A DNA stretch of 64,000 nucleotides, taken from assembly GCA_032358165.1 (NCBI GenBank), contig JAALGY010000057.1, positions 1,364,001 through 1,428,000 on the forward strand, read 5' to 3'. Of this stretch, positions 12,028-24,542 are shown piece after piece. Every line of letters begins with the position of its first letter. Positions within the stretch are counted from its first letter, which is position 1. The DNA comes from Diplosphaera chodatii (taxonomy: Eukaryota > Chlorophyta > Trebouxiophyceae > Prasiolales > Stichococcaceae). Below the pieces are notes generated by a model that did no database searches, was not told where the DNA came from, and saw only the letters and a list, made by a program, of their open reading frames with translations. The position numbers were made by a program, and so were the translations under genes.

Positions 12028-12793
12028 CCTGGGGCAGACGGCACACACATGACCAAGAGACTGGTCTATTGATGTGGCAGATGTCGTGTTGCATGCACAT
12101 GGAGAACATATGATGGCAAACTGCAGTGTTAATGGTTCATTACGCTTGTCCCAATCCACCTTTGAGGTATGGCCTAGACAGGAAGCTGCGCGCAGCAACT
12201 TCAGTGTACCCACTGTGCCCCGCCGTGGCTGCTAGCACAGTAATCATTACCGGGGTTGCTCTCATCCGGCAAGCATCTATTGCATCGCCAGCGTCATGCA
12301 GACGCTGGGACCGGTTGGCGGATCTGCCCTGCCCACACTGAAAGCCATCAATACTGGCAAGGATGACACAGAAAGTACGTCCTCCAGCCTGCACTGGTGT
12401 AAGGCTGTAAGCTGACCTGGCGACCATGTGGACACCCTGTAGCAAATGCTGGCTGGCTGAAGCCCTGTGAACAACATGCAGTATTGCGCAGTCCTCGGCA
12501 GCGCTTGATCAGATGACCACAGTCCAAGCTTGACAAACGTGACACAGGCATTAAGACTGCAAGCGGTACGTCCTGCGTCGACTGGTGTAGAGGCTTGGCG
12601 TATTGATCAGCCAGCGACAGCTGGACACAAATAGTCTTCGGCTGATCGAAACAGGGTGACAGCCTGAGCAGGATGGACGTCACTCCGCCAGATGCAGCGC
12701 AGAGATCATCAGTCATGGCGCAGCGAGCAGCGCCTTTCAGCATGCACTCTAGGTGACCAGCAGCGCGCTCCCCTCTAATTCCATCTTGTGCAG
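12028..12793. other. Gap with unresolved 5' exon(s) of the membrane protein gene
   Basis: The region after the transporter stop should hold its 3' UTR and the start of the next gene. An ATG frame at 12296-12374 ends at a GTACGT donor in a phase compatible with the 12794 exon. Another ATG frame at 12716-12753 ends at a GTGACC donor but in the wrong phase. The choice cannot be made from sequence alone. Confidence 0.4.
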
Positions 12794-14794
12794 TGCGCCG
12801 GGTCGCTTCACCCAGTCCGCTGGCGCATGCGCAAACACTGACAACCTCTTCGCGTCGCAGGGGCGTGCTGCTTTTGGATAAGTCAGAGGTGCTAAACTGC
12901 AGCTCCCAGGCGCTCAGAGCGGCTCGTCAGACGCGGGACGTGGGGTCTGCCTTTTGGACGCTGCTGTTGACACAGACATGGCTGACCGTATTTACAGGCG
13001 TCATGACGATCGTGTCAATAGCATTCTTCAGCTACGGTGAAAGTGCAGCGGTGTCCAGCGCAGCTGTCAACAAGGCTGGCAGGTGAAGTTTGAGATGATG
13101 CTGAAGCATGGCATTGCTGACCAGGGCCCAGCGACGACCAGTTCCCCCTTGACCTCAGCTACATTGGCTTCCTCATCATCCTGCCATGCTTGCTGTGCGT
13201 CTACCAGGTTGGTCGCAGGCCTGCTCCACATGGCCTCCATGTTGATGCTGTGGTTTGCGCAGTCGTACTAGTGATAAGAAACGTCAAGCCCCTGGCTTGG
13301 CTTGCAGGTATTCAACAGGAGGGAGGCAGCGTTGCACGACCTTTCGCAAGGTGATGGTATATGTGGGCAGGTATCATATGCAGGATGTCTCGACGTAGCT
13401 CCCCTTGCTGCTCCTTGAGCTCTACGTTCCCGGCATGTGACGGTTCATGTCATAAACTGCAGTGAAGTCGGGCCTGCTCTTCTGCTGGATGCACGTCCAG
13501 CAACAGGCTGGCACTGGCAGTGCTGACAGCGATGCAGCAGCAGTGCAGCAGACGATGTTTTCATTGCTCGGTGAGCGCGGATCCAGTGGCTTGCTCGGTG
13601 CTGCCTGGCTTTGTTCCCACCTTGGAGATGAGTCGAGTGCTTGGTTCTGCAGATGCAATGCGAATGTACTTTCTACAGCCACGTTTCTATGCCACTTCAT
13701 ACCCATGGTTCGGTGTCAGGTCCAAGATGGTGAGCAGCAGGTGCAGCTCGTTTGACTGTGATTTCTGGGTGCTGCTCTCCTGCTTGCCACAAATGCCACT
13801 GCGTGACAGCGCAGGTGATGATTGCCCAGGACCGCACACGGCAGTTGCGAAAGATCACAGCCTGCTTCAAGAAGCTCAGCGACCTGTGTGATGTGCGGCA
13901 AACATGCACCAGCCGCACGCAATCTGAGCAACTTTCACCAACCTTTGCTTGTGACGGGCTCCCAGTCAGGAAACTGCTCTCGCGCAGGGCTGTAATGAGC
14001 GCCTGGAGCTGGTCTACTGTGCATTTGATAGAATGTGCAATGTGAAGGAGTTCAGGTAGGTGGGTCGTACCAATGGACATTACACTGCAGGCGCAGCATC
14101 CAACAGGCCGACACTGTAGCTCTGTGGCAATTGCTTGTGCAGGTTGCCACAGGCAATGCGCGCCATGGTCCGCATCTCCATCCCGGTCATCATCCCGATC
14201 TTTGTGGGCCCTTTCTGGTGAGATTGTGTCAGACCAGCAGTGCATGGTGAGGCATCAGTTTTGTGCTCACGGGCATTTGACCAACGTGAATGGCTCTCTC
14301 ACCACGCAGGTCCAGCTATAAGCGAGCCACGGGCAGTTTTGCATTTGCGCTCCTGATTGGGCTGTTGTTGAATATCGTGCTGGTGGCGCTACTGAACGTG
14401 GCGATTGCGCTCGAAGACCCGTTTGACAATGTGAGCCCTCATCATGCACGTGCATGGCGGTTGCAACTGCCGACCCCAATCAGGAGGGTCGAGCCTGCAG
14501 GAATGACCATTCACTTTCAACATTGCTAGGTGGGCCTGGATGGCATCTACTGCGACGAGCATTTTCACGAGCTGGAGCAGAACATCCTGATGGATGCGAA
14601 TGCAGAGCTGATGGCAGATGCTGCCCGCTTCTCAAGGGTGCGTGGTGTGCCACATGTACTGCTAGGGCATGCATATATCTGCACAGCACCTGCCACCGTC
14701 CACCGTCGAGGAGAGACCGGGATTCGAGACGTATCTTGCGAGGCTGATTTTGGAGCTGAGCTGGTCACTCTTTAAGAGTGCTGCCGCTGCGTAG
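12794..14794 (+). CDS. Multi-pass membrane protein of unassigned family (5' end unresolved)
   Basis: Eleven exons keep frame to a TAG at 14792-14794: 12794-13036, 13125-13207, 13308-13350, 13463-13570, 13653-13729, 13815-13892, 13988-14055, 14143-14217, 14310-14430, 14530-14637, 14687-14794, at least 370 residues. There are about four hydrophobic segments (near WLTVFTGVMTIVSIAFF, IGFLIILPCLLC, ISIPVIIPIFVGPFW, LLIGLLLNIVLVALLNV). The last is followed by ALEDPFDN and VGLDGIYCDE, faintly reminiscent of the post-helix motif of bestrophin-like channels; I cannot assign it. The first visible exon is basic and Ser-rich (LAHAQTLTTSSRRR), like a transit peptide, and enters with one codon base supplied by an upstream exon. 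Possible upstream exon: 12296-12374 (starts MQTLGPVGGS, correct phase). Confidence 0.6.
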
Positions 14795-15158
14795 GCGCAT
14801 GCCAGCATAGCACCCTTGAGCGACGGAAAGGCACAGCACAGCGGGTGGTTGCCTCCTGGCGGGCGACATTCGCCTGATGGGCTTGATGCCACAAAAGATC
14901 GGCAGAACTTGTCATTTGTCAGTGTTGACGACCTGCCATTGAGCACAGACCCTTGACGGGCTTCCAAACTGCTGCTGTGCAAAAAGAACTTGCGATGATT
15001 TGTGACTCATCAGGATTCTGTGTACCGATTCTCAGGGTTTGTTGAACAGCAGATGGTTTACAGCCTCAACAGTGTCGTAAGCTCCCCTGCAAACAACGAA
15101 GACCGCATGCATCCCGCCTAGAAACCTGCATTGCTGCCTTGACCCAAGACCCAACCCA
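14795..15158. other. Convergent intergenic region
   Basis: The 3' ends of the membrane protein gene and the ubiquitin-L40 gene face each other here. No exon or recognizable element is visible. Confidence 0.6.
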
Positions 15159-16230
<1,072 letters not shown>

Positions 16231-17532
16231 GGTGGGCGCGACGACCTGTGCCGCCGCTCACACCTGCACGAGCAACTGCACCAGGTGGCAAAGCTGCTGC
16301 GCTGCGGCACCGCATATGTCACTCTCTGTGTGCAGCTCTGTCGTGCAGCAGGCGGCACGGCTGTCTGCCACAGCAAAAGGCCACAATGATGGCATCTGCT
16401 CTTGCCGCTGGCTTTCCAGAACGGCGATGATGCAGCACATGTCACGTTGAGGCGAGATTGGCAGCAGCAGAGCACCACCTGCCAAACCATCTGCCATTGC
16501 AGGACCTTGCAGCAGCACCCGGCAGAAGCTCACCTCTTCTTGGTGCAGGTGTCAGTGGTGATGGAGAAGAGGGCTCACAAAACCTCACCAGCGCTTTGCC
16601 TGCAGCCGACGCCGGGGTCGATGAGGCGTTTAGACCCTGACCTCCCCCGTGTTACGCTGGTTAGCAGGGTAGTGGCGTGGGAGGAGCACGATCTGCTTGC
16701 CCAGACCGCTTGGCGGCATGATCCAGCTTCGATCGTATGCCTGAGGCAAGCAAGGGTTCAATCAGGATGCGCAGGGGCCTGCGCAGGCAGCAGCCGGGGC
16801 TTGCGGCGTAACATTCTTGGGCTGCTTGGCCCGCGGCCCGTGCGGGAGGACGGTCGCTACAGCTGAACGCGCGCTGCGAGACGTGGTGGTTACACGAACG
16901 CCATCTCCTGGGGTCGTGGACGGCGCACTGGTGCAGTCATGCCCGTGAGCAGCTCCGGCAGCCAGCTGTGAGCGGGTGAGCACGCTTCTGGCTGTGTGAA
17001 CAAACCCCGTCCGTGGCGCCGCAGATCAGCATGCCCAGCAGGGAGAGGATGCGATGGTTCAATCGCACGCGGTGCGTGACGTACGGTGACGCGTGCGGCA
17101 TGTCGGTCACCAGTCAGTCTGCCTTCGGCCTGGTCCCTATATTTGGCAGAAACACACAGGGTCACAGGACCGTAAGCCTGTATACCGTTGCGCCGATGAC
17201 TCTGTTCCATAGTCACCTTTAGCCAGTGCGAGGCATGCTGTATATGGCGCTGAATTTTTACGCGGCTTGGCAGCCACTTTGCTCATCATCCGGTAGTCGG
17301 TGTTCGTGACTGCCGAAGCGCGCGTTGGCAGACGAACATGGCGTTCACATTGGTCGTACATTAGCGTGTTGGCATGGCGTCCGCGGTGCAGCGCACCTCA
17401 GACGGTCTGCTGCAGCCGCCGCAGCGTACCAGCCTTAGGGCACCAGCTGCTGCATGTAAACGGCTGGCGTCCTCGCCCTTGTGACGCCCCGGAGCTTGTT
17501 GCTTGCAGAGCCACGACGCAGCCGCCGAGCCC
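16231..17532. promoter_or_regulatory. Divergent region between ubiquitin-L40 and the Gln/Ala-rich gene
   Basis: About 1.3 kb holding two promoters and 5' UTRs. I see no supported exon. An ATG at 17368-17370 opens a short frame (MASAVQRTSDG) that might be a first exon of the downstream gene, but joining it with the GTAAAC donor at 17455 to the CAG at 17507 creates a stop, so it was not used. Confidence 0.4.
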
Positions 17533-20500
17533 ATGATGCCGATGAGCGCGCCAATGGCTGTTGACAGCCGCTCGCTGCCCCAGAGCGCCGGGTACTTCAG
17601 TGGCCAGATGAGCAGGGGCGAGCTCGCCATGCCGTCCTTTCAGCAGGCCGTCAGTGGCATGCTGACGGACGCCCAGCCTCGTGCTCAGCAGCGGCAGCAG
17701 CAGCACCAGCATCACAACAGCCACGACCAACGAATGCGTCTTGCAGACGGCGCTGGCGGCTCTGGCGACACATCAGACAGTGACTCCTGCCGGTCGGGGG
17801 ACTCTGACGGCGAGGAGGATGGCCTGACGTCGATGCGCGGCATGGCCATGCAGACTGAGCACAATGGCCATCAAGAAAATGGCGGGAGGCGTGACGCATC
17901 CCCCATGCGGCCGGGGCTCTGGGCTACCTCACAGCAGTGTCCTGTCAAGGAGGAAGCTGATACGGACAATGGCGGTGCCCGTGGCGGCCAGAACAACCGA
18001 ACGAAGAAACCCCACCTCAAGGTAGGGTCGAAACTTTGGGCTTTGCAGTCTCGTTGACGCTTTTCTGACAGCACACTTTGTGCTTGGTTAGGTACCAATG
18101 TGAGGGTCATGCTGATGCCTGCGCTTCATCCTGCTCCTGTGACCAGGGGCGGTTTTCGGGGCGGCTGGAGACAAAGCACGACGAGAAGCTCTTAGCGGAT
18201 GAGTGCCGGCTGCTGGGTCCGATGCTCGGGGGCACGGGCAAGCGTGGTGAGAAGTCACGTCTGACGCTTGCCAAGATCGTGCGCGGCATCGCGGCTGGTG
18301 ACGTCCGCCATTTCTGTGAAGCCCGAGAAAACATGCTGCGGGTAAGCATACACCAGCCGAACGTGTGTGTGCATTGCTTGCTGCAGGCTGCACTGACGTG
18401 CTTGTTAGGTGCCAATGCATCCCGTCACCAGAGTTGTGGCTGTGTTGCAGGACCTGCAGCAGCAGGTAGATATGTTGAAGCGCAGCCCAGAGGGGCAGCA
18501 GCTGGCGGCTCTGCAGAATGAGAACGCCGAGCTGCGTCTGGAGCTGGACATGAAGCAGAGGCAGCTGCAGGCATCCAGCGGTGCGGCGCAGCAGCAGGTC
18601 GCAGCCCGGCCGCTCGTAGCAGCAGACCTCCCAGGTCACCCTGCCCTTGACCCAGGCAAGTGCTTAACGAGGCGTTGTGCTTGGTCGCGACAGGTTTTAT
18701 ATTTGCTCACCACCATCCTTTGCTAGTGCATGATGGCGCTCAGTGATGCTGGTCAACATCGTTTGCAGGGTCCAGCACAGCTGTGCACGGCCAAAGCGGC
18801 ATGCCAGCGCTACCGATGCTGCAGTCCCGCCCCGTCATACCAGCTTCCCTGCCGGTTGCCACTGCTGCCGCCGCTGCCGGCAGCACCGTCGCAGCTGCAG
18901 CACCCCTACTGCAGCGTGCCAGCAGTGCTGGCATTTCCGTGGTGCAGCCAGTGCGTAGCGCTCAGAATGGTGTTTCTGATGCAGCCACAGCAGCATCCTC
19001 TGAGAGCCTGAAGGCACACGCCACCGCACTCAAGGTTTGCATTCGCTGCTCCTGTGATAAAGCACACGACCAGCCGACAGATGTTTGCCCCGCAACTTAC
19101 ACATGCTTTTGCGGCAAGTTGGCTTTGGTACCTGCGAAATGATGATCCCATCGTATACTTTCGTAGGCTCACGCTGACAACCTGGAGATGCAGTCTGCCC
19201 TGGTGGCATTTGAGCCCGCCAAGGTGCAGGTGGCTGTGAAGGCGCGCAGCTTACATGCCCAGGCACAGTCGCTGGAGGCGCAGGCTGAAGCACAGAATCT
19301 CCAGGTGAGCCTCTGATGTCGACGGCTGTGAGGAATTCCCAATGGGCTATGCTCAGCACCGGTTTGCAAGCTCCCAGCGCCACCAACCGGTGTCAAACTT
19401 CATGAACCGCAGGCGCATGCACAGGCGCACACAGATGCGCATGCTGCGACCCGTGCTGAGGCAGAGAAGCTGGCGGCTCGAGCAGAGGCGCACGGCCAGG
19501 CGCAGGCGCAGGCCGTGGAGGCTGCGCACCGCCTGAAGCGTGTGGCTTCCATGGGTGTGTTAATAGCCCTGCGTAGCGCATGCTGCCCCGCAGCGCAGCA
19601 ACAATGCAGGTTGGGTTGTGTGCCAGCCCTGCTACAGTGGTGAGGAGGGGAATCGACTGGGAGCACCACTGCCGGTTGAGCAGGTGAGACGCGGCTGCTT
19701 GGGCACATGGAGGCGGAGCAGGCGCAGACGGCAGCGGTGCAGGCACACAGCCTGGAGGCGCAGGCATATGCCCACGCAGAAGCGCAGGCGCACACCATCG
19801 CCCACGTGCACAGCCTCGAGGCGCAGGCGCACTCGCATGCGCAGCAGGTACGCCACAGCCTGCTGGACCAGCGTCAACATGCAAAGCAATTCGCGACTGC
19901 TGCAGCACTGGGCAACAGCAGCATGGTGCATGACCCAGTCCAGCACACTCTCTGGAACAGCAGTGTAGAATATTCCCGTGCCAGCGTCAACTGCTGCTTG
20001 CAGGCGCACCAGGCGCAGGTCCAGGCGCACACGCTGTCCATGCAGGCACAGAGCCTCCAGGTGCCCACATCGCCCTCCCGGCATGCTCTGCTGCTGCTGA
20101 AATTGAGATACCGAGCTGGACCTGGTGAATGCCGGACGATAGCTGAACTTTGCGTATCGTTCCTGCAGAGCACGGCGCAACAGCTGGAGCAGAAGGCGCA
20201 GGAGATCGTAGCCCAGGACGCCCCAACAGCACCTCCAGCACTGCCACTGCTCCACGCGCCAGCAGAGCATGTGCGCACCTGGTTGCTCCATCTGTTATTG
20301 CTATGCCGGCCTCCGTTGGCTGCTTGCTTGCGAACCGAGGACTTGTTCACTCTCTTGTGCTGCATCTGCAGGTCATGGATGGCATGCTGCTGCAACTGCC
20401 CAGCAGCACAACGACCAGCCCAGGCCTGCATGTGACCACGCCTCAGCACAGCGTCCCACAGCCGACACAGCTGGTGGTGATGCAAGGCATCGGCAGCGGT

Positions 20501-23210
20501 GCTGCCACTGCAACCAGCATCCCTGTTGGCAGCGTGTTTATGACCGCGGCACCCATGCAGGTGTGTCATGCTGTGCAGGCTGGCTTCTTATGTGCATGGT
20601 CGTGCAAGTGCTTAGTCGCTGCTGCTGTTCACACAGCAGCAGCACGCTTTCTGTGCTCACGCATGCTCTTCCTCGTTGCAGGGCCAGCAGCTGTTTGTGG
20701 CGCAGCCGCAGGCGGGTCTTTTGATGGATCATACCCAGCACCAGCAGCAGCACATTGTCACGCACATGGTCAGCTTGCCCAGTGCATCGATGGCACCTGT
20801 TCACCAGCAGCGGCTGCCAGCCACAGCTATACAGCAGGTGACCATACTCAATGTGCTGCCTAAGCTGTCTGACCTGCTGCCAGACGCCCGCATGGCACAA
20901 GGCACAGCGTCACCTATTGTAGTTCATGTCGAGCGCCCTTCTCGCGCAGCCATCGATGCACATGGGTGTGGTCAGCCCCCACGGCAGCGGCCTCAACCAG
21001 TCGATCGCGCACGCGCGCTCGCAGTCTGCCATGGAGCTGCACAGTGCCGTGGCGGAGGCCCAAAGCCTGGCCGCGCAGGCTGCAGAAGCGCAGAACAGGG
21101 TCCAGCAGGTCGCCCAGGTACAGGCACCATCCCGATCGATGGCGGTGTACAGGATAGTCCCTCGCCACTGGAGCTGACTTTGGTCATTGAAGGAACATCA
21201 GCGGTCCATAGTGAGCTGACAGCACTTGGCACACGCGTGCAGGCGCATGCACAGGTGGAGGCGAACGCGCAGGTGCTCGCGGCGGCGTCGCTGCACCCGG
21301 AGATGGAGGCGCAGTCCGACCCCACGCTGCAGCAGGCGCCCAGCCTTGCGTCGCACCTGGGCACCGCGCAGTCCATGCAGCACAGCAGCCTCAGCAGCCA
21401 CCCGGGCCCGCTGCTCTCACAGCCCCAGGTGAGCAGACGCCCTCGTCAGGACACACATTGCTCAGCAGACCAGCCAAATGTGACCGCTGCAGCAATGCGC
21501 ATGGAGCGACATGCTCAGCTCGAGCTTTGATGCTGTTTGATGCAGGCATCAGAGGTGGGCAGCGGCATGCAGATGTCGAACAGCATGCTGGCGCAGCAGG
21601 GCAGCATGGTCAACCCCTCTGCCTCGCTCCCGCCCAGCGGCAGGAGGCCCAGCGCCAGCGTCGGTGCCCTGCACCAGGTCCGGTGGCAACTCGAATTTTG
21701 TCGCTGAAGTTGCCAATGCTCAGTAACCTGACTTCTGTGCAAGGGTGCAGCTGTACACTGCCATTGTGCCTGGGTTGCAGACGAAGCACAGCACGCCACC
21801 GCTGGCGCGGTCAAGCGGTGCGGGCCAGCTGCGCCAGGGGAGCCCTGCCGCCAGCATGGGGCCCGCTGCCAGCATCATAAGCCACGGCAGCAGCGCATTG
21901 GCACAGCCAGGCACAGCCGACAGCGCCGCGCATCCGTCACCGCCGCCACACATGCAGGTATTGAGCTGTGTTGTATCTATTTTTGCATCAAATTTCCGTC
22001 AATATGCAGCAAGCGGCCAGGTGCTGATCTCATCGCGTTTTCATTTCGACAGGAGGTGCACTCGTCCAATAACTTGGCATCGCATCGCCACAGCGGCCTG
22101 CTGCACATCCCAGACGTTGTGGCGGAGCATGACGATGCTGTGACGGCTGCCCCGCACACCGCAACCCCGCCGCCGCAGCAGCTGCCAAGCGCGTTCCTGC
22201 AGGTGCAGCACGAGCAGCACGAGCTGGCCGCAGCGCAGCAGCAGGCCGTGCACATGCAGCAGCGGGAGCAGCTCCTCCAGCAGCAGGCCGCAGAGGTGGC
22301 GACCGCAGCGGCGGCGGCGCAGCCGTCTGGCGGCGCGGCGCCTCAGGTGCAGGCGCCCCTGCACTCGCTGGGCTCGGCGCAAGACTTCGTCAATGGCGCC
22401 AGCAGCATGCACACTGTGGCTTCACAGCAGCACCTGGGACAGCAGCCCGCTGGGGCGATGCAAACCATCGCCACGCAGCAGCAGCTGGCGCATGCAGCCA
22501 GCATGCACTCGCTGGGCTCGGTGCAGGACTTCAACGGCGCTGCGGCGCCCCAGCAGCTGGCCGGCGCCGTGTCCATGCGCTCGCTGGGCTCGGTGCAGGA
22601 CTTTGGGGTGGAAGCATGCGCAGCGCAGCTGTCTGCCCCCGTCCGCCTGCAGACCCTGGGATCGCAGCAGGACTTTGGCGTCAGCAGCCTGCGCACGGTC
22701 GCGTCGCAGCGACACATGTCGCACCAGCAGTCGGCTGCGGACCTGCAGTCCCTCAGCTCGCAGCAGCACCGGACACAGTCTCTGCCCGCGGACCACCCAG
22801 GGCAGCAGCCGACGGGGATGCAGGTGACTTGTTTGCGCTGCGACAGACTGACAGGTCATATCGGTGCCGCTGGCAATCTCACCCTGTCGCATTGACCCTG
22901 GCAGACATTGTTCAGGCTGCAGCTCTGGCCGACATGCCACCCTCGTACACAGGCCACAAGCCAGCAGGATGCCGATCAGCAGCTGTTGGGCATGCTGGAT
23001 CAGCACGCTGATGGCAGCGGCCTGCCGTCCGTCCACGGTGATGGGCTGTCGCTTGTCATGCCAACAGCACTGGAGCCGTTGATCGCTTCACAGAATGGCA
23101 ATGCCGAGCTTGACGGTCAGCTGTCGCCGGTGGTGGCACTGCTCAACTTTTCAGGAGACATGGCGCACCCAGCGCAACCGCTGCTGCCCAGCTCTCAGGC
23201 TCCACTGTGA
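17533..23210 (+). CDS. Large Gln/Ala-rich repeat protein, candidate transcriptional regulator
   Basis: Seventeen exons join to about 1252 residues: 17533-18021, 18147-18341, 18451-18655, 18769-19034, 19167-19304, 19413-19541, 19722-19847, 20004-20060, 20169-20270, 20372-20560, 20682-20837, 20923-21117, 21243-21428, 21546-21677, 21781-21957, 22053-22823, 22965-23210. The N-terminal part is acidic and Ser/Gln-rich, then basic (NNRTKKPHLK), then a helix-loop-helix-like stretch (residues ~164-228: DEKLLADECRLLGPML, GKRGEKS loop, RLTLAKIVRGIAA) running into a coiled coil (LQQQVDMLKR, ENAELRLELDM). The middle is Ala/Gln/His repeats (AQAHSLEAQA); the end has tandem SLGSVQDF-type repeats. The Q-rich composition and possible HLH suggest a regulator; this is inference. 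Start chosen as the first ATG after the 17507 acceptor. The exon ending at 18655 uses a GC donor. Confidence 0.7.
19167..21428 (+). repeat. Exon-scale Ala-Gln-His repeats
   Basis: Exons at 19167, 19413, 19722, 20004 and 21243 all start with GCG/GCT-CAC/CAT or GCG-CAG and encode variants of AHAQ...SLEAQA. Each is bounded by CAG|GT and CAG|G and is phase 0. The pattern looks like repeated duplication of exon modules or of a short coding unit carrying splice sites. Confidence 0.65.
22359..22781 (+). repeat. Tandem 'SLGSVQDF' protein repeats (about 8 units)
   Basis: Within one large exon, units of about 9-24 residues begin with a variant of [HRQ]-[ST]-[LVI]-[GA]-[ST]-x-Q-[DHQ]. Readable cores are HSLGSAQDF, HTVASQQHL, QTIATQQQL, HSLGSVQDF, RSLGSVQDF, QTLGSQQDF, RTVASQRHM and QSLSSQQHR, joined by Ala/Gln-rich spacers. 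I do not recognise this motif from a named repeat family. Confidence 0.75.
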
Positions 23211-23720
23211 AGGAGCTTGCGGTCACAACTTCAGTCGACTCGGGAATATCGCAAGTCAGTGACGCACCCTGCAGCGTGCTCTTTGCTGCTCGTGCGTGGT
23301 GCACAAATGAGGCAGCACTGCCGAACAAGTGGATCTCGTGTAGGAGAACTGCATTGTATAGGTGGGTGGGCTGTCGGAGGCAAACTTGATCCTGTTTGAA
23401 TTTTGGGCAGCACCGGTGTGCATTCGTATGTGGGGGGATGCAGGGCCATGGCCGCAGCTGTGTATCAGGTATTGGTGATGATACGATGATCGACTGCAAA
23501 CTTCAGGGCATTGCTGTGTATGCTGATCAATCCGCGGTTCAGGAAACTCATCACGCGTTCCCACTGTTGTGTGTGTCCTTAGTTGCACCGATGTGTGGCT
23601 ACCCCGCTGCGATGCGTCACCCTTGCTTCTGTGGCACGATGCACACGAGGTCGCTGGGTAGTAATTCAGTGCCAGTATAAATGTCATTGGCTACGGCGCT
23701 ACGCTATGCCCAAAGCAAAC
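23211..23720. other. Convergent intergenic region
   Basis: Between the ends of the repeat-protein gene and the Lys-rich gene. It should contain both 3' UTRs. No exon or known element seen. Confidence 0.6.
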
Positions 23721-24542
23721 TCATGTCCGCACCCGCTTCTTGTGACGCATGCCCATATCATCGATTTCACTGCTGCTGGAGCTTTGGCTCCGTCGTTTCC
23801 TCCGGCGCTCTGCCTCGCCATCCGAGCTGCTGCTGCTCGAGGCTTTGCGACTTTTGTGCTTCGACTTTTTGTGCTTTTCCTTTTTGCCCTTCTCGGTCTT
23901 CTCCTGCATTGGGATTGGGAAGGCAGGCGCATGTCAAAACAGGAGCTGCCTTGAAATGGTGGCACAACACACGAACAGCAGACAAGGACACTTACATGTT
24001 TATGTTTGTGATGTTTCTTGTGGCTCTTGTGGTGGTGTTGCGAGGCTTTGTGTTCCCTGGCGGCCAGCGCCGCCATCTCCGCCTGCTCTACCTCAGCCGC
24101 TGCCTGCAGATCGCAGGGCATGCAGCCCGCGGTGCGCACCAAACCATGTCAGCATGAATCGCCCGAGGAGCATTGATTGGGAGCGTAGTTCTGGTTGACA
24201 CATGCACCATAGCAAGCTGAGCAGGTGCGGTAAACACGACGACTCACCGCTGCCAGTGCTGCTTGCTCTAGGCGGTCTGAGAACTCAGACCGCTTGGCCT
24301 TTGTGCTAAGCTTTCGCTGCACCTGTGCGTCCAACCGATCCCGCTCAGCAGGCGGCAAGCACGCAGCAGCTCAGCAAGTCGTCGGCCCAAAGAAACGACG
24401 CACCCAACCCAGGGTACCTAACTGCTAAACCGTGCCGCAACTGTGGAGCGTCACTTACCTTCTCCAATATTTCCTGCTGGAAGGCTGCCTTCGTTGAAGG
24501 GTCCACCTCAGGGATCGCTGGAGGAGGATTGATGCGGCTCAT
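23721..24542 (-). CDS. Small Lys/His/Ser-rich protein, probably nuclear
   Basis: Four exons (24459-24542, 24248-24343, 23996-24103, 23721-23903) sum to 156 codons plus stop. The N-terminal half is helical and charged (MSRINPPPAIPEVDPSTKAA, then DAQVQRKLSTKAKRSEF and an Ala/Glu coiled-coil-like segment). The C-terminal half is a dense basic tract with a His/Lys run (HHHKSHKKHHKHKH), KKSKHKSRK, two poly-Ser runs and a final KKRVRT. Such tails occur in nuclear, splicing-associated or nucleolar proteins, and the His cluster could bind metal, but I do not recognise the family. All junctions are phase 0 with GTAAGT or GTGAGT donors. Head-to-head with PUM3, 304 bp apart. Confidence 0.75.

Noticed and set aside
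17050..17068. gcgatggttcaatcgc as a tRNA T-arm
   Set aside because: No matching acceptor, D or anticodon arms nearby; the loop is one base short.
17368..17454. ATG frame MASAVQRTSDG as first exon of the repeat-protein gene
   Set aside because: Joining through the only plausible donor and the 17507 acceptor creates an immediate stop; reading through also stops.
20676..21530. Single long frame of 284 codons on the plus strand
   Set aside because: It reads through donor and acceptor sites between three exons of the repeat protein and switches to a frame without repeat character.
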